This document shows, in pieces, positions 26,001 through 35,364 of a stretch of 64,000 bases of DNA. The DNA is from Actinophytocola oryzae. GTDB taxonomy: Bacteria; Actinomycetota; Actinomycetes; Mycobacteriales; Pseudonocardiaceae. The position numbers were made by a program, and so were the translations under genes. Below the pieces are notes generated by a model that was not told the DNA's origin, did not search any database, and saw nothing but the letters and a program-made list of their open reading frames with translations. The DNA lies in assembly GCF_004364325.1 (NCBI RefSeq), contig NZ_SOCP01000010.1, forward strand, positions 186,001 through 250,000, written 5' to 3'. How positions within the stretch are numbered: position 1 is the first letter of the stretch; every line of letters starts with the position of its first letter.

Positions 26001-26917
26001 GGCGCGACGGCCACCGTCTCGGTGAACGACGCGGTGCCGCCGCTGCGGACCATGCGAGTCGGCCGGTCCGGGGTGAGCGTGAGCTGCTGGTCGCAGGCCG
26101 GCACGGGCGCGACCGGGACGGTCAGGGTGCTGAGGCCGCCGAGGATCGCGGTCGCGACACCGCCGGCGCTCTGGCTGGGCATGAGCACCCCGAACGTGCG
26201 GTTGGTGAGGCTCGTGGCCTGCCCCCGCTCGTCGAGCCCCGGCGCGGACGTGCCGACGACAGGCACGGCGATCACCCGGATCCCGCCTGCGCGCAGGGCG
26301 TTCACCGTGTCGGAGAGCGTGTGGCCGAGGCTCGGGTCGGCGGACCGGGCGTCACCGAACCACACGACCACCCGCGAGCCGACCGGCCGGAACTCGACGG
26401 CGCCGGTAGCGAGTTGGTAGTGCGCGTTGAGGAAGTCACTCTGCGGCCCGCCGCCACCGCCCACGTTGTAGAGCCACTGCTGCGCACCGTTGACGGCCGC
26501 GTTCCGGTCGTCGGTGAGGGCGGCGTCGACACGGAAGGCCCGGCTGCCGTCGGCCTGCGACTTGTACTCGGCGACCCCGAACCGCGCGGACGGCTGCGTG
26601 GCCCGGACCTCGTCGATGATCGACGGCAGGGCGTTGCGGACGTTGGCGAGCGCGGGATCCATGCTGCCGGTGGTGTCGGCGAGGAACACGATGTCCGGGT
26701 CGGGCGCGACGGCGGGGGTGGTGACGGCGGCGGCGACCGTGCCGCTCTCGCCGGGTGCCAGCGTCAGCTCGGCCTTCCCAGGGACGACCCCGGCGGCGGC
26801 TGCTGCGACGGCGACCGGGGCGGGCACGGCAACGCCGACGGCGGCGATCGCGACCGCGGCGGCGGTCAGCAGGACGGCACGTCGCTTGACAGGGGCCATG
26901 GGCTGAGGCTGTGACAT
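23006..26917 (-). CDS. Secreted VWA-Calx-beta repeat protein with choice-of-anchor-type C-terminus
   Basis: A 1303-residue exported protein. It has a signal peptide (about 10-40), a von Willebrand A domain (about 75-270) with the metal-site DTTGS at 81-85, a linker domain, and then seven Calx-beta repeats of about 110 residues (roughly 370-1130), each ending in an acidic TI.DDD-like calcium segment. A final domain resembles choice-of-anchor P (ending DVVVGSSSVGMTGNPC). It is probably a calcium-dependent adhesin or surface protein. ATG 26917 is chosen; ATG 26899 is possible. It is absent from the mycobacterial gene order here. Confidence 0.85.
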   Translation of the reverse strand: MSQPQPMAPVKRRAVLLTAAAVAIAAVGVAVPAPVAVAAAAAGVVPGKAELTLAPGESGTVAAAVTTPAVAPDPDIVFLADTTGSMDPALANVRNALPSIIDEVRATQPSARFGVAEYKSQADGSRAFRVDAALTDDRNAAVNGAQQWLYNVGGGGGPQSDFLNAHYQLATGAVEFRPVGSRVVVWFGDARSADPSLGHTLSDTVNALRAGGIRVIAVPVVGTSAPGLDERGQATSLTNRTFGVLMPSQSAGGVATAILGGLSTLTVPVAPVPACDQQLTLTPDRPTRMVRSGGTASFTETVAVAPNTDPGTYRCTVDFQVSGTPVGITQTVTVRVPGTLPVLRISDVTVDEGDYGTSPATLTVTMDRPSTGRVTIDWATVAGTAGIYDFSGGSGTLTFEPGETSKQVTVDVIGDEGDEQDEWFTVHLSDPEGATIENADGVVTIRDDDETPVEIRISDTSVPEADEDTTGALTVSLNRPSDQTVTVYWQMAPGTASGTDYDNRSGSVVFGPGSTSAQLPVTIRGDDIEEPDETFSVHLFNPTGALIADADGVVTIVDDDGAGPAVRIGRASVAEGYAGTTPVTLTVVLDRPSTTPVPVQWTTEAYTANADDFVAASGTVTFEPGQVSAQITVQVRGDAVQEGDEWFLVHLSGANVVDLVGFVTITDDDADTGPHPTVPPPALRIGDVTVPEGNSGDTPATVTVALEPNSHQVSVHWTTDNGTATAPGDFTAGAGTLVFAPGETSKQITVPVTGESSFEDTETFAVHLSAPDNAEIADGIGVVTIANDDDEDSAAEIGVDDATVTESAGQAVVNVRLTSARDEAVTVRLATEPGSATDGCDYHGVDTTVTFEPGETLVSVPVEIVGDTDPEPAETFTAELSAPVGATIADPTAIVTIEDDDEAGDLPVVSVADGFAPENAGQVLFEVHLTKPASGDVTVHWTTEPGTATGADFDQVAGDVTFAPGETVLQVGVPLYDDDSYENDETFTLTLSSPVGATLGDAEAAGVIVDDDDYVGTPVVSVSDAAGPESGGPLGFEVRLSEAVPSEVTVDWTTTGGTAVAPYDYEASSGTVVFAPGQSTATVWVPLEDDSSTEPDETFTLSLSGASGAMVGDGEAVGTIVNDDYETVTGFTCSASAADVLGSSTATAGRDRCADDRKVAGHVRLGGGLLTVRVDGLTATTDAAQGGMSATAALRTTRISTVGLLIEIGETTSTAMVTCVAGPKGVSPALSGSSTMAWLKVNGRRMPIGTGPVRIPLEVGSLSLNSTVSGPDGLTQRAFDLRTPLGDVVVGSSSVGMTGNPCR

Positions 26918-27026
26918 CGCCGGGCGCCTCGACAAGACGATGGCGGGAGAGCCGCTCCAACGCGAGTGATGACTGCCCCATGGGGCGACATCGGCAGCAC
27001 GCGGGTTCGTTTGAGAGGGTTGGTAC

Positions 27027-29009
<1,983 letters not shown>

Positions 29010-29086
29010 CCGCGAACTCCACTCCACTTTCGTGGTTACTCGCATAACCTCGGTAGCGATGTAATCATGTAAGCAGGAGGTGCGAA

Positions 29087-29686
29087 ATGGGACCGAGAGG
29101 ACACCGCTGGGGACCAGGACGAGGCTGGACAGGCCCGGGCAAGGGCCGGGGCCGAGGCGGCTGGCAACAGGCAGACCTACCGGACGCGGGCGACGCATCA
29201 GCCTGGTTCGAGGGCCGGCTGCCGGACGGCTGGTTCACGGAGTCGCCGATCGTGGTCGTGGACCGCGAGGAGATCACGGTCGTGGGCACCCTGCCGGGGC
29301 TGGAGGGAGAGTTCGCGGACGAGGCGGCCAGGTCGGCGGCTGAGTCAGGACGCATCAGCCGCTTCCGAGAGGAAACGCGCGACGACCGCATAGAGATCGC
29401 GCGGCAGGCGGAGCACCGCTATGGCCGAAAGGTCGCGTGGGGCGCGCGGCTGGGCGGTACGGAGGAGCTGTTCACCACCCTGTCGGTGCCGGTAATGACC
29501 AGGCTGAGGCAGGAGGAACGCCTGATCCTGGACACACTGGTGGACGCAGGCGTGGCGAGGTCACGTTCAGAGGCACTGGCCTGGGCCGTCCGAATGGTCG
29601 GCGAACACGCGGAAGAGTGGCTGACAGAGTTGCGCGAGGCCATGTCAAAAGTCGACGACCTCCGCGCAAAGGGCCCAGAGCTGTAG
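29087..29686 (+). CDS. Conserved actinobacterial hypothetical protein
   Basis: A 199-residue protein that I cannot name. It has a Gly/Arg-rich N-terminus (1-25), a domain with WFEGRLPDGWF and VDREEITVVGTLPG, and a C-terminal helical region (about 125-199) with RLRQEERLILDTLVDAGVAR and SRSEALAWAVRMVGEHAEEW, which resembles a ribbon-helix-helix-like or small helical DNA-binding module. AGGAGG about 8 nt upstream supports ATG 29087. It is the last intact gene before a patch of decayed genes. Confidence 0.65.
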   Translation: MGPRGHRWGPGRGWTGPGKGRGRGGWQQADLPDAGDASAWFEGRLPDGWFTESPIVVVDREEITVVGTLPGLEGEFADEAARSAAESGRISRFREETRDDRIEIARQAEHRYGRKVAWGARLGGTEELFTTLSVPVMTRLRQEERLILDTLVDAGVARSRSEALAWAVRMVGEHAEEWLTELREAMSKVDDLRAKGPEL

Positions 29687-29689
29687 GTC

Positions 29690-30045
29690 GACCCCCAGCA
29701 GGACGAGGATGACCAGGCAGAACCGTCAGTCCTGTGGTGAGGGAGACGAACCGGGCGGCCGCGCCGAGCCCCATGATCGGCACGGTCAGCCCGAGATAGC
29801 TGGCGAGGAAGATCCCGGCAGCCGCCTCGCCCTTCGCGGCGGGGTCGGCCAGCCGGGCGGCAAGGCCCATGGTGCCCTTGAAGAGCAGCCCGGCACCAGC
29901 CCCGGCGACGACGAAGCACGAGCGACCCGCCAACCCCGCTAATGAGCGGTACGGCGACACCCCCACCCAACCCGGCGACGCCCACGGTGAAGACGCTGGA
30001 GCGCTCGCTGGGGGTGAGCCTGTTCACGAGGGGCCCCGGGCCGCC
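29690..30045 (-). pseudogene. MFS transporter remnant
   Basis: Reverse-strand reading gives pieces of a major facilitator transporter in different frames: LTPSERSSVFTVGVAGLGGG near 30020-29960, and GAGAGLLFKGTMGLAARLADP plus ASYLGLTVPIMGLGAAARFVS near 29930-29750. No single frame covers the protein, and the N-terminal half is missing. It stands back to back with a LysR remnant, the usual divergent regulator/exporter pair, but both 5' ends and the promoter region are gone. Confidence 0.7.
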
Positions 30046-30518
30046 CGGTGCTGACGGATGAGAGCCGGACCCTGCTCCCGGCGGCACGCCAAATGATGGA
30101 GTTGGCGGCGACGACGAGGGAGGCCGCCCGCACGGAGCTGGTGGAAGAGCTGCGAGAACGGGTGCTGACAACGGTCCCGGTGGACCTGCCAGGACTGTTG
30201 GCGCGTTACCGGGCGGAACATTTGCAGTCCTCCTCAGGCTTCGTGCTATGCCGCGCGGCTTGGCGGACGCGCTGACGACGGGCGCACCCGACGTGGCGTT
30301 CGTGTCGACGACGGGTGCGGTGTCCCCGGCACTGAAGCTAACGCTGATCACGAGAGACCCGTTGGTGCTGCTGCCACCGAACCACCCGCTGGCCGAGTCA
30401 AAGCTGTCCCTCGAACTGCTGGCAGGAGAGGACTGGATAGACGGCACAGAAGGCTACGGAAACCGAATAATCGTGGACGCGGCGTTCGCGAGGGCAGGCC
30501 TGTCTAGCCGCCCAACGG
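30046..30518 (+). pseudogene. LysR-family regulator remnant
   Basis: The piece starts at LTDESRTLLPAARQ, the linker after the (missing) helix-turn-helix. It continues to LLARYRAEH, shifts frame near 30235, and resumes as RGLADALTTGAPDVAFVS, LITRDPLVLLPPNHPLAE and AGEDWIDGTEGYGNR of the ligand-binding domain. It stops at about 30518 where unrelated reverse-strand coding starts. With the helix-turn-helix lost and a frameshift inside, it cannot act as a regulator. Confidence 0.72.
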
Positions 30519-30791
30519 TCCAGGACTGGATCACTCGGCAGGGCGAGGGCAAGCCCAAGCTTCCGCATGGTCTGGGCGAAGAGTCGTGGGGGCGTCGGGC
30601 TCCTCACTACGGCGGAGCCCGGCGAGCAACCGAAGGGGAGGGGTGTCGACACCGGAGATGAGCGCATCGAGCGCCATCCGAATCAGCTGGTCAGAGCCGA
30701 CGGTGTACCCGAGCAACTCGTTACTGGCCGCCCGAATCAGCGGTTGGAGTGCGTCCACACACGCCAGGATGTCACTTGACTGAGCCGACAC
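30512..30791 (-). pseudogene. Frameshifted small actinobacterial hypothetical gene
   Basis: From ATG 30791 the reading gives ALDALISGVDTPPLRLLAGLRRSEEPDAP. It must shift by one base at a run of five C near 30598-30602 to continue as RLFAQTMRKLGLALALPSDPVLDRWAARQ. The whole resembles a small protein family common in actinomycetes (pattern DTP.LR.LAGL...EEP.A..LF). The shift may be real decay or a sequencing error in the homopolymer. Function is unknown. Confidence 0.6.
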
Positions 30792-30830
30792 CGAGCGCCT
30801 GTTCGTGGAGGTAGACCCGGCGAGGACGAC

Positions 30831-32045
30831 GTGCAGTCGAGTATGTTACTACCTGTGACCGACGTTGAGGATGTTGACGACGCTGTGGCAGCGGATTGGC
30901 TGTCCAGTGTCCGATTCTTGTCACTGAGCTTAACGAACTATCTTTCCTATAGGTCCGCCAAGCTAGATTTCGGTGACTTCACGGCACTCGTTGGACCCAA
31001 TGGTAGCGGGAAGTCGAATGCTGTCTCAGCCTTAAAGCTGCTGCGGGATATCCCGCTGCATGGCCTTCCCGCCGCCATCGCCCGGCGTGGTGGTTTCGAT
31101 CAGCTACGACACCGGAGTTCTGGGCGGCCGTACGATCCAGCGATCCGAATCGACTATCAGGTCGGTGATAATCCGCCGTCGTTCTACGAGCTACGGCTCG
31201 GCTCGGTCAAGGGAAAACGGTACGCTGTCAAGCGCGAGCGCGGTGCGGTCTATGTGTCTGGCGATCAGTCTTATTTCGATCATGAAGGCGGAACACTCAC
31301 GTATACAGAAGTCATTGGTGGCGACGACAAGCTGTTAAGTATGCGTGAGGCGCATGCAAGAGTTCCGCCCGGACAAAGCGCCGTGACATTGAGTGGCGGG
31401 TTTGCTGCTTATCTGACGGGAATAGTACTGCAATCCGCGCAAACTCTTGAGATCAACCCGTCGCGCATCAGCGATCTTCAGGAGCCGGCATCAGTCAGAG
31501 AGTTCGAACCCGATGGCGCAAATATTGCGAGCGTCTTCGAGGAGATGTCTGCCCACAATCGCTCAGAGCTGGCCGAGTTACTGTCAGTCATAGTTCCAGG
31601 GATCGTCAGAATCGAGCCTCGGCATGTCGCAGATCGACTCACGATGCTCTTCGTGCAGGATTTAGGGCAAGGACCCAGGGAGTTCTTTGCGAAGCAAATG
31701 TCGGATGGGACGCTTCGTGTGTTCGGAATCCTGGTCGCCATGCTTCAGCAGCGGCGGCCGGCGATGCTGGCGATTGAGGAGCCCGAGATAGCGATCCATC
31801 TCGGCGCCCTTCAGACGCTCGTGGAGGTTCTGACTTCACACTCAGAGGGCTCTCAGATAGTGATAACGACGCACAGTGCTGACATTGTCGACAATCTCGA
31901 TATGGATGACCTGCGAGTGGTGTGGACCGAACAGGGCTCGTCCAGAATAGCGTCTGTAGCAGAACATACGCGGGAGCCGGTCAAGCGTGGCTTGATTACG
32001 CCAGGTGCACTGCTGCGGGCAGACGCGCTGGATCCTTCCGCGTGA
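30831..32045 (+). CDS. OLD-like AAA ATPase (SMC-type fold) of a two-gene module
   Basis: A 404-residue ATPase. Walker A is GPNGSGKS (55-62), an ABC-like signature MSDGTLR is near 290-296, Walker B AMLAIEEPE is at 311-319, and the His switch TTHS at 346-349. This is the AAA_21/OLD head-domain layout, but the C-terminal TOPRIM domain of true OLD nucleases is absent; the next gene may supply it. GAGG lies 5 nt before GTG 30831 (ATG 30843 is alternative). The gene has six TTA codons and clearly lower GC (33 of 60 bases at 31381-31440), signs of transfer. A defence role is inferred. Confidence 0.8.
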   Translation: MQSSMLLPVTDVEDVDDAVAADWLSSVRFLSLSLTNYLSYRSAKLDFGDFTALVGPNGSGKSNAVSALKLLRDIPLHGLPAAIARRGGFDQLRHRSSGRPYDPAIRIDYQVGDNPPSFYELRLGSVKGKRYAVKRERGAVYVSGDQSYFDHEGGTLTYTEVIGGDDKLLSMREAHARVPPGQSAVTLSGGFAAYLTGIVLQSAQTLEINPSRISDLQEPASVREFEPDGANIASVFEEMSAHNRSELAELLSVIVPGIVRIEPRHVADRLTMLFVQDLGQGPREFFAKQMSDGTLRVFGILVAMLQQRRPAMLAIEEPEIAIHLGALQTLVEVLTSHSEGSQIVITTHSADIVDNLDMDDLRVVWTEQGSSRIASVAEHTREPVKRGLITPGALLRADALDPSA

Positions 32046-32626
32046 ACGCGCATATCAACGACAGCCATATTGGCCTCGTTGTTGAAGGAAAGGGTGACAT
32101 GGGTGCCGTGCCGCTGTTGATGCGGCGAATACTGAATGAGTGCGGCGTTTACGCCGACATAGTAGGCCGGCCCGTGGTTACTCATGGTCGAGGAGCGATG
32201 ACCGCACCTGGAGGGATCGAGGGATACGTGGCTGTCGCTGCCGCCCGACCCGGGTGCAAGTTGGTCTTCGTGATCGCGGATGCAGACGACGACCAATCCT
32301 GCGTTCTTGGTCCGAACATGCTCAAGAGGGCCAAGGCGATAACTTCTGCGGCCGTTGTCGTGGTTCTTGCTGAGCGGTCCTTCGAAGACTGGATCTATGC
32401 TTCCTGTGAGACGCTCGAAATCGGGCTGAATGAATACAAGCAGAACAAACGTGGCGCCACTGTCATAAGTTCAGCTGTAGCCAAAACAGGCAGTAAGTAT
32501 GTCAAGCCCGTCTGGCAGCCTCGCCTGACGAGCAGGCTGGACATATCCTTGGCCGCGGGACGGAGCGCCAGCTTTCGTCGGCTGGTCGATAAGCTCGTTG
32601 ACACACGCGAGCTGTTTGAGTCGTAG
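32042..32626 (+). CDS. DUF4276 family protein, TOPRIM-like partner of the ATPase
   Basis: A 194-residue protein whose GTG start overlaps the ATPase stop (GTGA), so the two are made together. Near the N-terminus LVVEGKGD carries a TOPRIM-like Glu (15). VFVIADADDDQ holds Asp 80, 82, 83 and 84, matching the TOPRIM E...DxD pattern. ERSFEDWIYAS near 108-118 is typical of DUF4276. Proteins of this family often neighbour AAA ATPases. I infer a nuclease or nucleotide-cleaving subunit that together with the ATPase forms a split OLD-like system. Codon use is atypical like its partner. Confidence 0.75.
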   Translation: MNAHINDSHIGLVVEGKGDMGAVPLLMRRILNECGVYADIVGRPVVTHGRGAMTAPGGIEGYVAVAAARPGCKLVFVIADADDDQSCVLGPNMLKRAKAITSAAVVVVLAERSFEDWIYASCETLEIGLNEYKQNKRGATVISSAVAKTGSKYVKPVWQPRLTSRLDISLAAGRSASFRRLVDKLVDTRELFES

Positions 32627-32649
32627 TCGAGCCACGATCCGACCGCAGG

Positions 32650-33327
32650 CTACGGATACATGGCCAGCCAGATCGCGATGTAGTGGGAGATCGCGGCCAG
32701 GACGGTTGCGGCGTGGAAGAACTCGTGGTGGCCGAAGATCGTGGGCCACGGGTTGGGCCAGCGGGTCGCGTAGAAGACGGCGCCCAGTGTGTAGAAGCCG
32801 CCGCCCACCAACAGAAGCACCAGAGCGGCCACACCGGCATGGTGCAACAACTCCGGCAGCACGAAGATCGCCACCCAGCCCAGCGCGATGTAGATCGGCG
32901 TCCCGAGCCACCGAGGCGCGTTCGGCCACAGCAGCTTCAGCGCCACCCCCGCGATCGCGCCCGCCCACACGATGGTCAGTACCACCATGCCCGTCGACCG
33001 GGGCATGGCCAGCAGTGAGAACGGCGTGTACGTCCCCGCGATGAACAGGAAGATCATCGAGTGGTCCAGGCGCTTCATCCACGCCCGAACCCGCAGGCTC
33101 ACCCACCACCTGCGGTGGTACAGCGCACTCACACCGAACAGCCCCAGCACCGTCGCGCCGTAGATCGACGTCGCAACCGCCGCGGTCGCGGACACTGTGG
33201 ACGCCGCGAGTGAGATCAGCACCCCGCCGAGTACCAGCGACACCCAGAACGACCAGTAGTGAATGACCCCGCGCATGCGGGGCTTGATCGATGGTCCTGG
33301 CTGCGGGTCCAGTGTCTCGGCAGTCAT
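32650..33327 (-). CDS. Hemolysin III/YqfA-type membrane protein
   Basis: A 225-residue protein with seven predicted transmembrane helices of the hemolysin III/PAQR superfamily. The conserved polar residues are present: SALYHRR near residue 70, MKRLDHSMIF near 85, and the C-terminal FGHHEFFHAATVLAAISHY, whose His residues form the metal site in this superfamily. Rv1085c is the mycobacterial counterpart, found between Rv1084 and Rv1086 as here. Despite the name, the cellular role is not settled. Confidence 0.87.
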   Translation of the reverse strand: MTAETLDPQPGPSIKPRMRGVIHYWSFWVSLVLGGVLISLAASTVSATAAVATSIYGATVLGLFGVSALYHRRWWVSLRVRAWMKRLDHSMIFLFIAGTYTPFSLLAMPRSTGMVVLTIVWAGAIAGVALKLLWPNAPRWLGTPIYIALGWVAIFVLPELLHHAGVAALVLLLVGGGFYTLGAVFYATRWPNPWPTIFGHHEFFHAATVLAAISHYIAIWLAMYP

Positions 33328-33379
33328 GGTGCCGAGGCTACGGGACCGTAGGTTGGGCCTGCTTCGCGTGTGAATCGGG

Positions 33380-33817
33380 TCACGACCAGCCCACTACTTC
33401 GCGGTGTTCGACCGCCAGGCAGCGGTCCATCACCACGTCCAGGCCGCCCTTCGCGGCGAGGTCCGCGGCCGCAGCGGAGATCACGCCAAGTTGCAGCCAC
33501 AGGGCACCTGCTCCTGCGGCTACCGCCTGTGCGGCGACGTCCACGGCGTACTGCGGACGGCGGAAGACGTCCACAATGTCCACCGGGTTCGGCACCTCGG
33601 CGAGGGTCCTGTACGCGGTCAGGCCCTCCCACGACGTGAGTGCCGGGTTCACCGGGTACACCGTCAGGCCCGCGCGCACCAGGTACCTCGCCACCCCGTG
33701 GCTCGGGCGCGACGGGTCCGGGCTGAGGCCCACGACGGCTACGGTCCGTGACTCCCGGACCAGCCTCTCGATCACCGCGAGGTCCTGCCACCTCGGATCC
33801 GTCTCGGTTCGCTGCAT
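33380..33817 (-). CDS. CoA-binding domain protein (YccU family)
   Basis: A 145-residue protein made of a single Rossmann-type CoA-binding domain: VAVVGLSPDPSRPSHGVARYL near residue 27, VYPVNPAL near 52, and VDIVDVFRRP near 78, followed by LWLQLGV. The family is widespread and of unknown function; CoA binding is inferred from fold. ATG 33817 fits the family N-terminus. It lies 52 nt upstream of hemolysin III on the same strand and is divergent from uppS. Confidence 0.85.
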   Translation of the reverse strand: MQRTETDPRWQDLAVIERLVRESRTVAVVGLSPDPSRPSHGVARYLVRAGLTVYPVNPALTSWEGLTAYRTLAEVPNPVDIVDVFRRPQYAVDVAAQAVAAGAGALWLQLGVISAAAADLAAKGGLDVVMDRCLAVEHREVVGWS

Positions 33818-33851
33818 GGTTCCAGTGTGCCCCTCACTCCCCGGAGCGGCG

Positions 33852-33865
33852 TACCCTGCAGGGAC
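33852..33865 (+). promoter_or_regulatory. Putative leaderless -10 element of uppS
   Basis: TACCCT (33852-33857) fits TANNNT and lies 8 nt before the GTG start. A GGGA stretch is too close to the start to be a normal ribosome-binding site. Confidence 0.35.
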
Positions 33866-34657
33866 GTGACACCAGCCTGGCGGAGATTCCGCAAGAAAGC
33901 CGCGAAGCTCGTCTACGGCGCCTATGACAGGCGGCTCGTCCAGCAGGCCGCAGGCCGCCATCCCCGACACGTCGGTGTCATCCTCGACGGCAACAGACGG
34001 TGGGCCCGCGAAGCCGGCTTCACCGACCCCAAGCACGGCCACATCGCCGGTGCCGAGCGCATCGCGGAGCTGCTCAGCTGGTGCCGTGAGGCCGAGGTCG
34101 AGCTGGTCACCCTCTGGCTGCTCTCCACCGACAACGTCCTGCGGCCCGACTCCGAGCTGAAGCCGTTGTTACAGGTCATCGAGGGCGTCGTCGACGAGCT
34201 GGCCGAGCCGGACCGGCCCTGGCGCCTGCGGATCATCGGGGCGCTGGACGTCCTCCCCCGGGAGACCGCGGACCGGCTGGTCGCCGCCGCGAAGCGCACC
34301 ACCGGGCGCACCGGCATGGAGGTCAACATCGCGGTCGGCTACGGCGGCCGACGGGAGATCGCCGACGCCGTGCGCAAGTTGCTCCAGTCGCAGGCCGAGG
34401 CCGGTAAGACCATCGAGGAGCTGGTCGAGGTCCTCGACGTCGACCACATCGCCGAGCACCTGTACACGTCCGGCCAGCCCGATCCCGACCTGCTGATCAG
34501 GACCTCCGGGGAGCAGCGGCTGTCCGGGTTCATGCTCTGGCAGTCCGCCCACTCGGAGTTCTGGTTCTGTGAGGCGTACTGGCCCGACTTTCGGCGGACC
34601 GACTTCCTGCGTGCATTGCGTGACTACGCCATCCGTCATCGGAGATTCGGCTCTTAG
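33866..34657 (+). CDS. Short-chain Z-isoprenyl diphosphate synthase (UppS family)
   Basis: A 263-residue cis-prenyltransferase. The catalytic Asp is in HVGVILDGNRRWAREAGF near residue 40, followed by TLWLLSTDN near 88. The substrate-binding end motif is RTSGEQRLSGFMLWQSAHSEFWF. Rv1086, its positional counterpart, makes Z,E-farnesyl diphosphate, the precursor for decaprenyl phosphate; the present gene likely does the same or makes undecaprenyl diphosphate. GTG 33866 gives the family length; GTG 33827 would add 13 residues with no homology. Confidence 0.9.
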   Translation: MTPAWRRFRKKAAKLVYGAYDRRLVQQAAGRHPRHVGVILDGNRRWAREAGFTDPKHGHIAGAERIAELLSWCREAEVELVTLWLLSTDNVLRPDSELKPLLQVIEGVVDELAEPDRPWRLRIIGALDVLPRETADRLVAAAKRTTGRTGMEVNIAVGYGGRREIADAVRKLLQSQAEAGKTIEELVEVLDVDHIAEHLYTSGQPDPDLLIRTSGEQRLSGFMLWQSAHSEFWFCEAYWPDFRRTDFLRALRDYAIRHRRFGS

Positions 34658-35364
34658 CACAACGGTCTCGCCGCGCTACCGACGGGGTCCCTGTTACGGG
34701 GCCTCGTTGGCTAATTGCGTGTGAAATCACTCCACGAGCGGGTGGGGATCAGCCCGGGGTGCTGTCGCTGGTCACGAAGTGGTGTAGGGCGCGGCGTCGG
34801 CGACAGGTCCTGGGGTGTCCGGAAAATTAACCCGGATGTTATCGCGTCTTGTCGACGTCAATTTCCGTCGCTTTTCGGGTGCACTTCGGTAAATAGCCGG
34901 TTGTGCTTGCCGGATGCCTTATGTTCGCCATTTACGGGTTCGTCATCGATCCCTCGTGAAGCGCAGAGTGATCACCGGTGCAGGCTCCGCCCCAGGTGGC
35001 GGGCTTGTAAACACCAGGTGTCGCTTCGTTCGGAGGATGATCCAAACGGGGGTACCGGACACGCCGCGTAGTCGACTTGCTGCGCGCAAGCTGCATTCGA
35101 TCGGTTCTCGAGGCCGGGTCACGAAACGAAAATCACCTGCGCGGCTGGCTGTCAGAAGGGCGCATTCGCGGGTAGCGTCCAAAGTGACGGGTCGCGCCCA
35201 CGCGTTCCGTCCCGGGAGGCCCTGGTCGTGACGGCAACGATCGCGCGGGGGTCGGCACCCGGCCCTCGTGGGTGGTGACGACCCAGTCGTCTCACCTGGT
35301 CAGGGAGGTGCCCGGCCCTTCGAGGAACACGCGGACGTGGGTGCGCGTTCGCCGAGGAGTTGCC
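34658..35364. other. Gene-free region between uppS and phoH2
   Basis: About 700 nt without a convincing gene on either strand. The part around 34815-34940 is locally AT-richer (for example GGAAAATTAACC and GGTAAATAGCC), as regulatory DNA often is. Short open frames at 34715-35071 and 34914-35231 have no recognisable product or ribosome-binding site. The in-frame extension of phoH2 back to 35272 could hold a short leader peptide. M. tuberculosis carries coaA, glyA and desA2 at this point, so this may be a deletion scar. Confidence 0.5.

Noticed and set aside
22931..26914. A 1327-codon open frame on the plus strand
   Set aside because: It is the antisense of the VWA-Calx-beta gene. Its translation is Arg/Val/His-rich without domains, and the minus strand has seven clear repeats; high GC keeps the antisense frame open.
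30398..30667. A separate 89-residue minus-strand gene
   Set aside because: Its middle part continues the frameshifted gene that starts at 30791, and its C-terminal part is antisense to the LysR remnant; it is better described as a pseudogene piece.
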